Source: Gluconobacter sp. Dm-62 (GTDB lineage: Bacteria; Pseudomonadota; Alphaproteobacteria; Acetobacterales; Acetobacteraceae). Taken from it: a stretch of DNA of 64,000 nucleotides. The translations under genes were made by a program, and so were the position numbers. Shown one piece after another: positions 34,539 through 43,161 of this stretch (positions are counted from its first letter, which is position 1; each line of letters starts with the position of its first letter). The DNA lies in contig NZ_JAERLY010000014.1 in assembly GCF_018256155.1 (NCBI RefSeq), positions 1 through 64,000 on the forward strand, in the 5' to 3' direction. Under the pieces are notes generated by a model, which saw only the letters and a list, made by a program, of their open reading frames with translations, made no database searches and was not told where the DNA came from.

Positions 34539-36310
34539 TGTTTCTGTTCGAAAGCTGCGAGATGGGGGCCGCCGTTCTGGAGCGCCTGCATCAGAAGAGC
34601 GCGGTCCTGCGGCTGGGGGCTGTCGTCAAGGGACTGGTTCCACTGGTCCTGTGCCTCGGTATGGCGTCCGAGATACCAGTAGGCAACGCCGAGATGGTAG
34701 CCAATTTCGGCGTCGCTGGGTGAATGTTCGGCAGCCTGCACGAGGATGGGCAGCGCGGTCTTGAGATCGGCGCGGTATTTGAGCAGGGCCCAGGCGTAGC
34801 TGTCCTGAATGGACGCATCGGCGGGCTGGAGATCGACGGCCTTTTTCAGCATGGCCAGAGCCTGCGCCTGATCGGCGTTATGCTCGATATTGGCGTAACC
34901 GACGAAATTGAGCACTTCGGGCTGATCTGGCGCAAGTTCGAGCGCGTGTTTCATGTCGTCCTGCACCATCGGCCAGTTGCCACTTTCTTCTGCGGCCATC
35001 GCACGGCCGAGCAGAATGGGCCACAGGATCTCCTTGCGGGGTGGGGAGGCCTTCAGCGCGCGGGTATAGAGATCGACGGCCTGCGTATGGTGGCCGCGCT
35101 GATCTTCGACCTCGGCCAGCTGGATCAGGAATTCGGGGTTGTCAGGACGCAGAACGAGGGCGCGGTGCAGGGCATCGGCTTCCTGCTCCAGATCGCCTGA
35201 CCGCAGTGCAAGATTGATGCGCTCCTGGGCGGCAAGTGCGGCGAGGGGATCGGAAGCCGGAATGTTATCCAGTTCGGTCAGGCCGCTGGTGATCTGGTTG
35301 GCTTCACGGAATGTGTCGGCCAGGAAGATGCGCGCGATTGTCAGGCCGGGATCGAGAAAGATGGCCTGTTGCAGGGCGATGATGGCCGGATCACGCGGGA
35401 TCCCGTCCTGCTGGATGGCATCCGTAACCATGAGAGCGATCTGCAGGTTAAGGACTGCGCCGCCCAGAGCCGTGGTTGGGCTTTTCAGTTTAGGGAGGTT
35501 CTGCTGGATCGGGCCGATGACAAGGGCGGCCAGTGGGGATGTTACACCAAGAGCCGCGACTGTATCGCTGGCCTCCTTGTGATGGCCGTGTCGTTCGAGC
35601 CAGCCGCTGTAAAGCTGGGCATAGAGGATCTGGAGTGTCAGCGGATCCCCGGATGCGTTTCCTGTGCGGTGGTAGAGTTGTCCCGCCAGTAACGGCGTCG
35701 GGAGACGTTCCGCGATCATGGCCGCGTGCAGCAGATAGAGCCGGCGGGTCGAAGGCTGGGCCGCGGCTGCGGCGAGCAGGTTCAGGGCCTTGTCGGTATG
35801 GCCTTCTGCGGCGAGGCTCCATGCCATGAGGGCCGGCGCAGCAATCGCGACAAGCGGGCCGTGATGAGGATTGCGGGTGAGGATGAGGCGCAGCCCGGCC
35901 CAGTCCCGTCGGGCAAAGGCATCCTGGGCAAGAATGAGTGTGCCGACGTCGCTGCCAGAGTCCCGGTCGGGAAGGCTATTGGCGAGCTTGATGGCTTCGG
36001 CCTGATGGCCGCCCATGGCGGCGTAGCGCAGAGCGTCCTGCTGCAGCTGCAGGTTATGCGGTGCGAGCGGCAACGCGTGCGAGAGAGCCAGATTGGCCGC
36101 CGGGACATCCCCGCGCTCCATCATGACGGTTGCGGCCATGAGCCAGCCGGTCAGGGAGTTTTCCGGATTGACGGACGGTTTCATGGGGGCGGGAATGGCG
36201 GCATTGGCGCCCCCCGTGAGGCAGCTGCCCAGCGCGAGGGCAGGGAGCGCCAGACGGAGCGGGCGGGAAAAATCCTCGAATGATCTGGGCCAGCCGCGTG
36301 TGATCTGCAT
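34535..36310 (-). CDS. Exported tetratricopeptide-repeat protein
   Basis: 591 residues. The N-terminal signal sequence has a hydrophobic core [19 protein letters not shown]. The rest is helical with many TPR-like repeats (for example [34 protein letters not shown] and [18 protein letters not shown]). Likely a periplasmic or outer-membrane-associated scaffold. The LGSC segment could serve as a lipobox, which would make it a lipoprotein. It overlaps the ispE start by 4 bp, an arrangement often seen upstream of ispE in related bacteria, as I recall, without a known functional link. Confidence 0.85.
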   Translation of the reverse strand: MQITRGWPRSFEDFSRPLRLALPALALGSCLTGGANAAIPAPMKPSVNPENSLTGWLMAATVMMERGDVPAANLALSHALPLAPHNLQLQQDALRYAAMGGHQAEAIKLANSLPDRDSGSDVGTLILAQDAFARRDWAGLRLILTRNPHHGPLVAIAAPALMAWSLAAEGHTDKALNLLAAAAAQPSTRRLYLLHAAMIAERLPTPLLAGQLYHRTGNASGDPLTLQILYAQLYSGWLERHGHHKEASDTVAALGVTSPLAALVIGPIQQNLPKLKSPTTALGGAVLNLQIALMVTDAIQQDGIPRDPAIIALQQAIFLDPGLTIARIFLADTFREANQITSGLTELDNIPASDPLAALAAQERINLALRSGDLEQEADALHRALVLRPDNPEFLIQLAEVEDQRGHHTQAVDLYTRALKASPPRKEILWPILLGRAMAAEESGNWPMVQDDMKHALELAPDQPEVLNFVGYANIEHNADQAQALAMLKKAVDLQPADASIQDSYAWALLKYRADLKTALPILVQAAEHSPSDAEIGYHLGVAYWYLGRHTEAQDQWNQSLDDSPQPQDRALLMQALQNGGPHLAAFEQKQ

Positions 36311-36409
36311 AATGGGCCAAACTCTAGCCCTCTTGAGGCCTTACGCCAACCGGCATCCCCTCGGGGCCGTATGGTGGTGGGGCGAGAGGCAACCAGAACG
36401 GATGGATCC

Positions 36410-37252
36410 ATGACGCCCCAGCCAGTTGTGAGCCGGGCAGAACTTCTGGCCGCGCTCCAGCTCCAGTATGAGTGGGGAGCCGATGAGGCTCTGTGCGAAA
36501 TGCCAGTGGACCGTCTTTCCGAGGAAGTGCCACAGCTCCCTCCGCGTGTCGAAAATGTCCGGGTTGAGCCCGCTCGTCATCCAGTGGACGTGCCTGTGGG
36601 CGGGGAGGGAAGGCGCGCGCCCATCTCAAAGGCGGGAGGGGCCGCAACGGGGCGGCTTTCCCGGCGTGCGGTGGAGGAGGCCCCTGATCTGCCGACGCTG
36701 ATGCGGTTGACCGAAGCGCCGGATGATCTCTTTCTGGCGCGGACGGCTACGCATCGACTGGAACCGGTCTTTGTGGAGGGCGCGCCTTTCATGCTGATCG
36801 GTGAGGCGCCTGACGCTGATGAAGATCGGTCCGGAACGCTTTTTGCAGGTGATGCGGGGGCGCTCTTGGAGAAGATGCTGCGTTCGGCGGGGTTGGACCG
36901 CAAGCAGATTTCGATGGCACCGGCTCTGCCATGGCGGCCTCCCGGGGGCCGGACTCCGAGCGATGCGGAAATGCAGGCCTGCCATCCGCTGCTGCTTCGG
37001 ACGATTGCCCTGTGTCAGCCGGGATTTCTGGTGACGATGGGGGTGACGCCGCTGAAGATGCTGCTGGGGCCGGATGTGGTCGTCGGAAGGGTACGTGGCC
37101 GATGGACGGAAGTCTCCATCCCCGGGCTTGCGACTCCGTTGCCGCTGCTACCGATGCGACACCCGCTTCAGCTGCGGGCCAGTGCGGCTGCGCGGCGGAA
37201 TGCGTGGCAGGATCTCCTGATTCTGATGGAGAAACTGGCTCCCGAGGAATGA
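36410..37252 (+). CDS. Uracil-DNA glycosylase family protein (divergent)
   Basis: 280 residues. The C-terminal two thirds match the family 4/5 UDG fold: GEAPDADEDRSGTLFAG (131-147) for the water-activating motif, PWRPPGGRTPSDAEMQAC, LVTMGVTPLKMLLG and the His motif MRHPLQLR (His251). The usual Gly after GEAP is Asp here. Only three cysteines exist (29, 191, 202), so the four-cysteine iron-sulfur site of family 4 is not complete. The first 110 residues are variable. Removal of uracil from DNA is likely but unproven. It diverges from the TPR gene. Confidence 0.78.
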   Translation: MTPQPVVSRAELLAALQLQYEWGADEALCEMPVDRLSEEVPQLPPRVENVRVEPARHPVDVPVGGEGRRAPISKAGGAATGRLSRRAVEEAPDLPTLMRLTEAPDDLFLARTATHRLEPVFVEGAPFMLIGEAPDADEDRSGTLFAGDAGALLEKMLRSAGLDRKQISMAPALPWRPPGGRTPSDAEMQACHPLLLRTIALCQPGFLVTMGVTPLKMLLGPDVVVGRVRGRWTEVSIPGLATPLPLLPMRHPLQLRASAAARRNAWQDLLILMEKLAPEE

Positions 37253-37370
37253 GGACTGAAGGGGTACAAGTCGTCAGGCTAAAAAACTTCGGGAAAACGT
37301 AAAAAAACGCGCGAAGACAGGTGTTTGCCACTGGATTGTTTTGGGGTTGGGTTATATCATTGCCCAGTCC

Positions 37371-37431
37371 AAGGTTGTACGAACCTTAACAAGTTCTTGC
37401 CAACAGCAGGCAAAGCGGGTAGCAACCCGCT
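37371..37431 (+). promoter_or_regulatory. Palindrome and hairpin upstream of the lytic transglycosylase
   Basis: AAGGTT-GTACG-AACCTT (37371-37387) is an inverted repeat of operator size. The hairpin AGCGGGT-AGCA-ACCCGCT (37414-37431) ends 3 bp before the ATG at 37435 and occupies the ribosome-site region, where no clear Shine-Dalgarno is visible. Translation control is possible. The remainder of the 182-bp gap (37253-37434) holds no gene. Confidence 0.45.
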
Positions 37432-37434
37432 GCT

Positions 37435-39399
37435 ATGCGAAGGACACCCCCTTTCATTTCCGCCAGTAACGCACGGGCTCTGCTCGTCAGTGTACTGATT
37501 CTTGCCGGTGGCTCACTGTCCCCGGCGCGTGCGGAAAGCACACGAAACCTCCCTCCCCAGCCGGAGCCGGTGGGGGATGAGACTGCTTTTGCCGAAGCCC
37601 GACCCTCCCTAGGGGGCGATGGCGTCGTTTCTCTCCCTCATCCGCTGACCGCTGCAATGGCCAACCGGTATCGTCTGATCTTTCAGGCGCAGCGGGAAGG
37701 CAATATGCGGAGTCTTCAGGACCAGATGCGTCTGCTGACTGATGGCGTCCTGCTGCCGGATGTGCTGGCAGAGCGCTATCTGGCGCCGGGTGCTCACCCG
37801 GCAGCCGAACAGTTGCGGGAATGGCTCCACGACTATGCGTCCCAGCCGGACGCTGCGAATATTCAGGCACTCCTTCTGAAGATCGCGCTTCCGGGCACCG
37901 TGCAGGCGCAGTCGTTCATTCGGCCGCTTGCTGCGGATGCCCGCGCTGACGATATAAAGGGTCCTGTCGCGCCCGCTGACCCCCTCGTTCATGCATTCGT
38001 GCGCAATCCGCTGCTGGACCGTACGGTTCAGGAGCGGGTGTTGACGGGTGTGCATGGTGCGGAAAGCGCGCTGCATCTGATCAACATTACTCCTGGCATG
38101 ACCGCACCCTATGCCGCCCAGCTTTACGGTGAGGTTGCGCTGGGGCTGCTGTCACAGGGAGAGGCCCTGCTGGCCCTGCGGCATGGAAGCGCCGGATTTG
38201 GTCGTGGAAACAGCCAGGTTGGGCTACCGGCTTACGTCGCGGGGCTTGCTGCCTGGCGCGAAGGTCATATCGAAGCGGCTTACGATCTGTTCCAGTCTGC
38301 TGCGAATGCGCCTGTTACGGCGGTTGAGCTTCGGGCTGCGGCGGCTTTCTGGGCGGCGCGCGCCGAAGGGCGGCGTCATGATATGGTGGGGTATGTGAAG
38401 TGGCTGCATCGCGCCGCCATTCATCACGAGACATTCTACGGCATGCTGGCTTCCCAGACCCTTGAGCTCGGACGACACGGTCATGCGCGTCTGCCGGGTG
38501 CAGGGATTGAGGTCACTCTGCACGAGCCCGTGCCGGTTCTGGCAGAAATTGATGTCGAGGCTATCGGTGCGCTTCCCCAGGGGCGTCAGCTTTTTGCGCT
38601 GCTGCAGGTGGGCGAGCGGATGCGGGCTGAAAACCTGATCCGGAGTATGTGGATGGATGTTGCTGCCGACAGTGCGCGGTCACGCTCGCTTCAACTCGTG
38701 GCGCAGGCTGCTGGCTACGAAGATCTTTCCGAGCAGCTTGCGTCTCTCATCATGCATCAGGAAGCGCAGGTGACGAAGCCGACGCTGCTGCCGCTGCCCT
38801 CCCTGAAGCCCAGCCATGGGTTCCGGATGAATCCGGCGCTGGTTTATGCGCTGACGCGGGTTGAATCGAATTTCGATCCTGCTGCGACGTCCGGTGCCGG
38901 GGCGCATGGCCTCATGCAGATCCGCCCTGTCACGGCGAGTTTCGTGACCACGTCGCATATGACGTATGATGCGCATGGGGTCGCGGTTATCCCGGTTGCT
39001 CCGGATATGGTCAGTCGGCTGCATAACCCGTCATCCAATCTGGAGATCGGGCAGCTTTATGTGCTGTATCTGGCGAACCAGTCGAGCCGCCTTGCGACGG
39101 TTGCGCCTCCCGAAGGGGGAGATCTGGTGCGGGTTCTGGCGTCCTACAATGCCGGGCCGGGTGCGATTGCCCGGTGGGAAGGCACCCAGAAGGCGGATAT
39201 GCATGATCCGCTGTTCTTTATGGAAACGCTCCCCAACGGGGAGACGCGCGATTATGTCCATCGTGCTCTGACCTACACATGGCTTTATGCGCATCGCATG
39301 GGATTGCCATCTCCGTCGCTGAAGGCGCTGACCCGTTCGGAATGGCCTTCTTTCGGCGAAGAGCAGGCCATGGCGCATGAGCGAATGGCGTTGAACTGA
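37435..39399 (+). CDS. Soluble lytic murein transglycosylase (SLT)
   Basis: 654 residues. A signal peptide ends near ARAES (34). A long alpha-helical superhelix (about 60-450) is followed by the SLT domain: ALTRVESNFDP (catalytic Glu), GAHGLMQIRPVTA, VRVLASYNAGPGAIARW and ETRDYVHRALTY. It cleaves peptidoglycan with formation of anhydro-muropeptides, as in Slt70. Periplasmic. It is monocistronic, ending at a perfect 17-bp terminator stem. Confidence 0.92.
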   Translation: MRRTPPFISASNARALLVSVLILAGGSLSPARAESTRNLPPQPEPVGDETAFAEARPSLGGDGVVSLPHPLTAAMANRYRLIFQAQREGNMRSLQDQMRLLTDGVLLPDVLAERYLAPGAHPAAEQLREWLHDYASQPDAANIQALLLKIALPGTVQAQSFIRPLAADARADDIKGPVAPADPLVHAFVRNPLLDRTVQERVLTGVHGAESALHLINITPGMTAPYAAQLYGEVALGLLSQGEALLALRHGSAGFGRGNSQVGLPAYVAGLAAWREGHIEAAYDLFQSAANAPVTAVELRAAAAFWAARAEGRRHDMVGYVKWLHRAAIHHETFYGMLASQTLELGRHGHARLPGAGIEVTLHEPVPVLAEIDVEAIGALPQGRQLFALLQVGERMRAENLIRSMWMDVAADSARSRSLQLVAQAAGYEDLSEQLASLIMHQEAQVTKPTLLPLPSLKPSHGFRMNPALVYALTRVESNFDPAATSGAGAHGLMQIRPVTASFVTTSHMTYDAHGVAVIPVAPDMVSRLHNPSSNLEIGQLYVLYLANQSSRLATVAPPEGGDLVRVLASYNAGPGAIARWEGTQKADMHDPLFFMETLPNGETRDYVHRALTYTWLYAHRMGLPSPSLKALTRSEWPSFGEEQAMAHERMALN

Positions 39400-39410
39400 G
39401 CTGTCTGAAT

Positions 39411-39448
39411 CAACAAAAAACCCCGGCCGGTGCCGGGGTTTTTTGTTG
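39411..39448. terminator. Strong terminator after the lytic transglycosylase
   Basis: CAACAAAAAACCCCGGC (39411-39427) pairs perfectly with GCCGGGGTTTTTTGTTG (39432-39448) around a 4-nt loop. T6 follows the GC stem on the plus strand, and a T run also exists on the minus strand. Confidence 0.96.
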
Positions 39449-39484
39449 GTCTGTTCTGGTGGACTTCAAGTGTGGAAACATGGA

Positions 39485-39518
39485 TCCGCTCACGGCCCCA
39501 AGGTAAGCCGTGAGCGGA
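39485..39518 (-). other. Hairpin at the 3' end of the Hint-domain gene
   Basis: TCCGCTCACGGC (39485-39496) and GCCGTGAGCGGA (39507-39518), a perfect 12-bp stem with a 10-nt loop, 14 bp beyond the minus-strand stop. No T tract directly follows, so it is more likely an RNA-stabilising 3' structure working with the bidirectional terminator beyond it. Confidence 0.6.
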
Positions 39519-39532
39519 CTTTCCTGAGGGCT

Positions 39533-41365
39533 TCAGGCCCGCAGGGCAATTGTTTCCTGTGCTATGGCGCCGTCGAGGAAATAGGTGCCTGTCGCCAGAA
39601 TGGTGATGGAAAGAACGCCGAAATGAAGTGGTGCGCGCTCTCCAAGCGGAATAACAGCGTTGCCGGTTGTCCAGCGGCAGCGGGTGTTTTCCGGTCCGGA
39701 CCAGCCTTCGAGAGGCTGATGTTCCAGATGGGTTTCGATGTCCGTGGTGGTTCCTGAATCGAAGAATACGATGTCTCCGACCAGAACGCCGAGGTTGCGG
39801 CGGTCATCGACGAAAGGTCCGATAGTGTCACACGGACGCGAGGCGTGAGACATGAGCGTCACCGAAGTGATGCCCGGCGGAATCATGAACAGGGTCCGGT
39901 CTTTCACCTGTCGCATCGGACGGATGATCTGCCCATCTGAGGCAACAAGATGCAGGTCGGGATCTTCTGTAGTCTGGAGCGCGTGAATGCCTTCGGCCGC
40001 TGGCGGAAGCTGCTGCTGGATGGCGCGGGATTCGATCTGCCGATAGAGAGGCTCGACAAAGTCCCGGCTTACTTCCAGCGGGGCTGCGGCGTCAGCCCAG
40101 GTTTTGTGTTGACCACCGATGGCAAGGATTTTTCCATCCTGCCGGAAGGTGTGCCGGTTGCCGGTATCAAGATAGCTTTCGGTCAGCATGCCATCCGCCA
40201 TGATGACGGCGTGATCTCTGGTCTCGATATGGAAGTATTCATAAGAGGTCAGGGATCGGTCGTAGAAGATTGAATGGCCATTGACGAGCATCCGGGCGGG
40301 GATGAAGCGTCCATTCATGAACAGGCAGTGTTCTGCGGTAATCAGCATGTCCTTGTGAGGAACATTTTCCGCAATGGCATTGGCGAGGACGCGGACGGGA
40401 TAGCCGGCCTGGTCATCTGGAAGGGCCGGGTTGGTGGTGGTCTGGCGCCGGCCGGTCCAGATGACCTTGCGGGCAGAAGGTGCTCCCTCATGCCATGCCA
40501 GGACTTCATCTCCTGTGCGGAGATCCTGGATCGGGGTTTCACCCGAGGGTGTGCGGATCATGGAGTCAGCAAGGAAGCAGACGCCAATATATGTATTGCC
40601 GTTGGAATAGGTGATCTTGAGCGGGTTATTGCTTGCGCTCAGGGCATTATAAGTCCCGGCCGCGAGTGTGGCGCCGCTTGCGAGCGTAACAGTATAAGTC
40701 GCGATCTGTGTATTGTTGTTACCACCGAAGAGCGTCACGGTACGCGATGATCCGGTACCAGAGACTGTATACCCACTGATTTCGGTAACGGTATTCTGTA
40801 GCTCGATAGTATCTTTGGCTGGATTGTAGTTGGTGATGCTTGTTCCGCTCAGGTTAATGAGTGTTCCGCCGCCGTTCAGGATCAGCGTTCCGCCACCGGC
40901 GCCAAAACTGATTGTGGAGCCTGTCAGAACGCTGGCGAGGTTTGAGCCGGAAACGTAGGTTCCACCTTCGCTGATATTAATGGTGGAGCCCTGAAGTGCG
41001 CTGGCGAGGAGGCCGCTTGAAAAAGTCAGCTGGCCGCCCACGACATTCATTGTCAGTCCAGAGACTGCACTGACGCCCAGAGAGACTGTTGTGTCGCCAC
41101 CAATATAGAAATTGACGGAACTCAGGGCATTCAGAAGAATATTGATGTCGCCTGTTGAGCCGGGAACACTGACATAAGTTCCGCTCAGTAAACTTGCGAG
41201 GACGTTTACTGAACTCGAGCCAGTGATGATATTTCCCGAGGGGACACCAGAAAGAGTATAAAGGGTAGTGCCTGAGTTGTCCTGAATGGTCACTGTGTTT
41301 GTGAGGCCAAGAAAACCAGACTGCGTGACGGTATAAGTAGCATTAGCATCGCTATACGAAGTCAT
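39533..41365 (-). CDS. Surface-type repeat protein with Hint (hedgehog/intein) domain
   Basis: 610 residues, ATG 41365 with AGGGGA upstream. Residues 1-250 are Ser/Thr/Gly-rich with degenerate beta-helix-like repeats (GTYVSVPGSTG, GSTINISEGGTYVSG, GSTISFGAGGGTL). Residues 263-400 form a Hint domain: the first residue Cys263 in CFLADSMIRTPSGETPI, then DLRTGDEVLAW and the TxxH-type motif TAEHCLF (His346). The last 190 residues are beta-rich, of unknown type. No classical signal peptide, so export would need a non-Sec route. Hint domains can cleave or ligate at their own Cys. The DNA upstream is strikingly AT-rich. Confidence 0.8.
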   Translation of the reverse strand: MTSYSDANATYTVTQSGFLGLTNTVTIQDNSGTTLYTLSGVPSGNIITGSSSVNVLASLLSGTYVSVPGSTGDINILLNALSSVNFYIGGDTTVSLGVSAVSGLTMNVVGGQLTFSSGLLASALQGSTINISEGGTYVSGSNLASVLTGSTISFGAGGGTLILNGGGTLINLSGTSITNYNPAKDTIELQNTVTEISGYTVSGTGSSRTVTLFGGNNNTQIATYTVTLASGATLAAGTYNALSASNNPLKITYSNGNTYIGVCFLADSMIRTPSGETPIQDLRTGDEVLAWHEGAPSARKVIWTGRRQTTTNPALPDDQAGYPVRVLANAIAENVPHKDMLITAEHCLFMNGRFIPARMLVNGHSIFYDRSLTSYEYFHIETRDHAVIMADGMLTESYLDTGNRHTFRQDGKILAIGGQHKTWADAAAPLEVSRDFVEPLYRQIESRAIQQQLPPAAEGIHALQTTEDPDLHLVASDGQIIRPMRQVKDRTLFMIPPGITSVTLMSHASRPCDTIGPFVDDRRNLGVLVGDIVFFDSGTTTDIETHLEHQPLEGWSGPENTRCRWTTGNAVIPLGERAPLHFGVLSITILATGTYFLDGAIAQETIALRA

Positions 41366-41813
41366 GCCAATTCCCCTGCGTTAGGATTGCACTAACATAT
41401 TGCCCTGCTTCTGTCGGGTAGGTGTTGGCCATTTAGAAACAGGACTTAGTTACTTGCGACCTTGCTGCGATTCTAATCAATAAAAAATTAACTCAAATAT
41501 AAGTTACTCAAGAATTATTTTTGGATGAAATATTATGATTGTGTTTTACAAACAGAATATTTCAATGTTGATTGTGAATCTATTTACAGTATCGGGCAGA
41601 TAAATTTCCACGATTGTCTTAATCTCTTGCTGAGACTAACCGATTGATTATCAGTAATTTTTTGACATGTTTCCGTTATCGGAAAATTAACATTTTTCCT
41701 GATATTTTTTCGATATTTATTTTTTGGGTTTGCCCTGTTTCTGGCCGGGCGCGCGCCGGATGGGGCGGAAAGTGCCCCGAAATTAACGGCAATTCCGTAT
41801 ATTAAAATAATGT
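41366..41813. promoter_or_regulatory. AT-rich intergenic region upstream of the Hint-domain gene
   Basis: 448 bp without a credible gene, much richer in A+T than the rest of the window (for example 41470-41580 and 41640-41730). It lies between two leftward genes, so it should contain the Hint-gene promoter. Features seen: GTTAG-N7-CTAAC (41380-41396) just before the ribosome site and GGAAAA-N7-TTTTCC (41681-41699). An open frame running leftward through it is poor in protein-like composition and was not called. Confidence 0.5.
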
Positions 41814-42392
41814 TTAGAGAAGCTCGATTAACGCGATTCCGAAAGCGATGAGAATCAGTGCGCCCAGAAGAACCAGGGCCAGCCGCTTTTCGATGAAGTT
41901 TCGGATGGGCTCGCCAAAGGTGCGGAGCAGGGCTGCTTCCAGAAAGAAACGTGCCCCGCGGGTGACGATACTGGCGGCGATGAACGGCAGCAGGGAGAAA
42001 TGTGCCGCACCGGCGGCAAGTGTTACGAACTTGTAGGGGAGTGGTGTGAAACCCTTGGCAAGAATGATCCAGACCCCGTAACGGCGGAACATGGCTTCGA
42101 GATTCAGGATGCGCTGATCGGCATGATAGAAATGTGCGATCGGCATGCCGACATGTTCCATCAGGAACGCACCGAGAAGCCAGCCGATCAGTCCACCCGC
42201 AACGCTGGCCATCGTGCAGACAAATGCCAGAAACCAGGCGCGTTCCCGATTGGCGAGCAGCATGGGTACGAGCATCAGGTCTACGGGGAGGGGGAAGACC
42301 GACGCCTCCGCCATGGCCACGACGATCAGCCACCAGACAGCGCGCGGTGAGGCAGCCAGTTCGGTGATGCGGGTGTACAGCAGTGTCAGCAT
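41814..42392 (-). CDS. DedA/VTT-family membrane protein (YqaA-like)
   Basis: 192 residues from ATG 42392. It has several hydrophobic helices with the family pattern GGLIGWLLGAFLMEHVG, FRRYGVWIILAKGFTPLPYK and the re-entrant-type segment VTLAAGAAHFSLLPFIAAS. The family includes undecaprenyl-phosphate and phospholipid translocases. The ribosome site is weak (AGGA 12 bases away). The frame continues upstream over the cytochrome b561 start, which was not included. Confidence 0.85.
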   Translation of the reverse strand: MLTLLYTRITELAASPRAVWWLIVVAMAEASVFPLPVDLMLVPMLLANRERAWFLAFVCTMASVAGGLIGWLLGAFLMEHVGMPIAHFYHADQRILNLEAMFRRYGVWIILAKGFTPLPYKFVTLAAGAAHFSLLPFIAASIVTRGARFFLEAALLRTFGEPIRNFIEKRLALVLLGALILIAFGIALIELL

Positions 42393-42537
42393 GGCGATCG
42401 GGTGTTCCTGTAAGAGCGTGCGTGCTGTCCTACCTGTCCTGTCGCGGCTTGAAAATCCGTAACCTTGTGCAATGTGTGTTTCGGTGCAGGAACGGGTTAT
42501 AGGAAGCGGAACCGTTCTTCCGGAGTAGTGCCGTTTC

Positions 42538-43086
42538 ATGGACAAGACCCTTCCGCCGTTCCAGCGTTATTCCCTTGTGGCCAGAATGTTTCACTGGAGC
42601 ATGGCGGCGATCATTATTCCCCTGTGGCTTCTGGGATTTTATGTGGGGCGGATCATGCCGCATGCAGCAACGCCTCAGAAGGCGCTTTTGCTGCTGATCC
42701 ACAAGGAGATCGGACCGTTCATCATCATCCTGATGGTTCTGCGGCTTGTCTGGCGGGCGACGCATCGGCCGCCCGCAATGTCTTCGGATATTCCCGAGGA
42801 AGAGCGTCTGGCAGTGCAGGTCGGGCATTTCGGGCTGTATGTGATGATGCTGGTCGTACCGCTGACGGGGTGGGTGCGGAGTTCCGTTCACGGGCTGCCG
42901 ATCCCGATGATGTGGGTCGTGAATCTGCCACCACTGGCGCATAAGGCGCCGGTTTTCGTGCCGCTGGTAAATGTGTTGCACCAGTTTTCGTCGTGGATAC
43001 TGGGTGTGTTGATCGCCGGGCATGTGATCGCGGCGCTGCTGCATCGTTATGGCCGCAAGGACCGGGTCATGGACCGGATGCTTTGA
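42538..43086 (+). CDS. cybB: Cytochrome b561
   Basis: 182 residues with four membrane helices. Candidate haem ligands: His in RMFHWSM, IHKEIG, VLHQF and AGHVIAALL, matching the di-haem prokaryotic b561 pattern. Such proteins transfer electrons from quinol, or act as superoxide:quinone oxidoreductase. It diverges from the DedA-family gene and ends at a strong terminator shared with the S41 protease gene. Confidence 0.92.
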   Translation: MDKTLPPFQRYSLVARMFHWSMAAIIIPLWLLGFYVGRIMPHAATPQKALLLLIHKEIGPFIIILMVLRLVWRATHRPPAMSSDIPEEERLAVQVGHFGLYVMMLVVPLTGWVRSSVHGLPIPMMWVVNLPPLAHKAPVFVPLVNVLHQFSSWILGVLIAGHVIAALLHRYGRKDRVMDRML

Positions 43087-43103
43087 AAACTCGGCTCCTC
43101 ATG

Positions 43104-43141
43104 AAAAAGCCCCTGCACGAACTGGCGTGCAGGGGCTTTTT
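43104..43141. terminator. Bidirectional terminator, cytochrome b561 / S41 protease
   Basis: AAAAAGCCCCTGCAC (43104-43118) and GTGCAGGGGCTTTTT (43127-43141) form a perfect 15-bp stem with an 8-nt loop; T runs on both strands serve the two convergent genes. Confidence 0.95.
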
Positions 43142-43161
43142 TGTGTGGATAGAGCTCTCGC

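Noticed and set aside
41584-42333. Leftward 249-codon open frame
   Set aside because: Antisense-like or out of frame to the DedA-family gene and continuing through AT-rich non-coding DNA; Arg/His/Pro-rich, with no domain or ribosome site.
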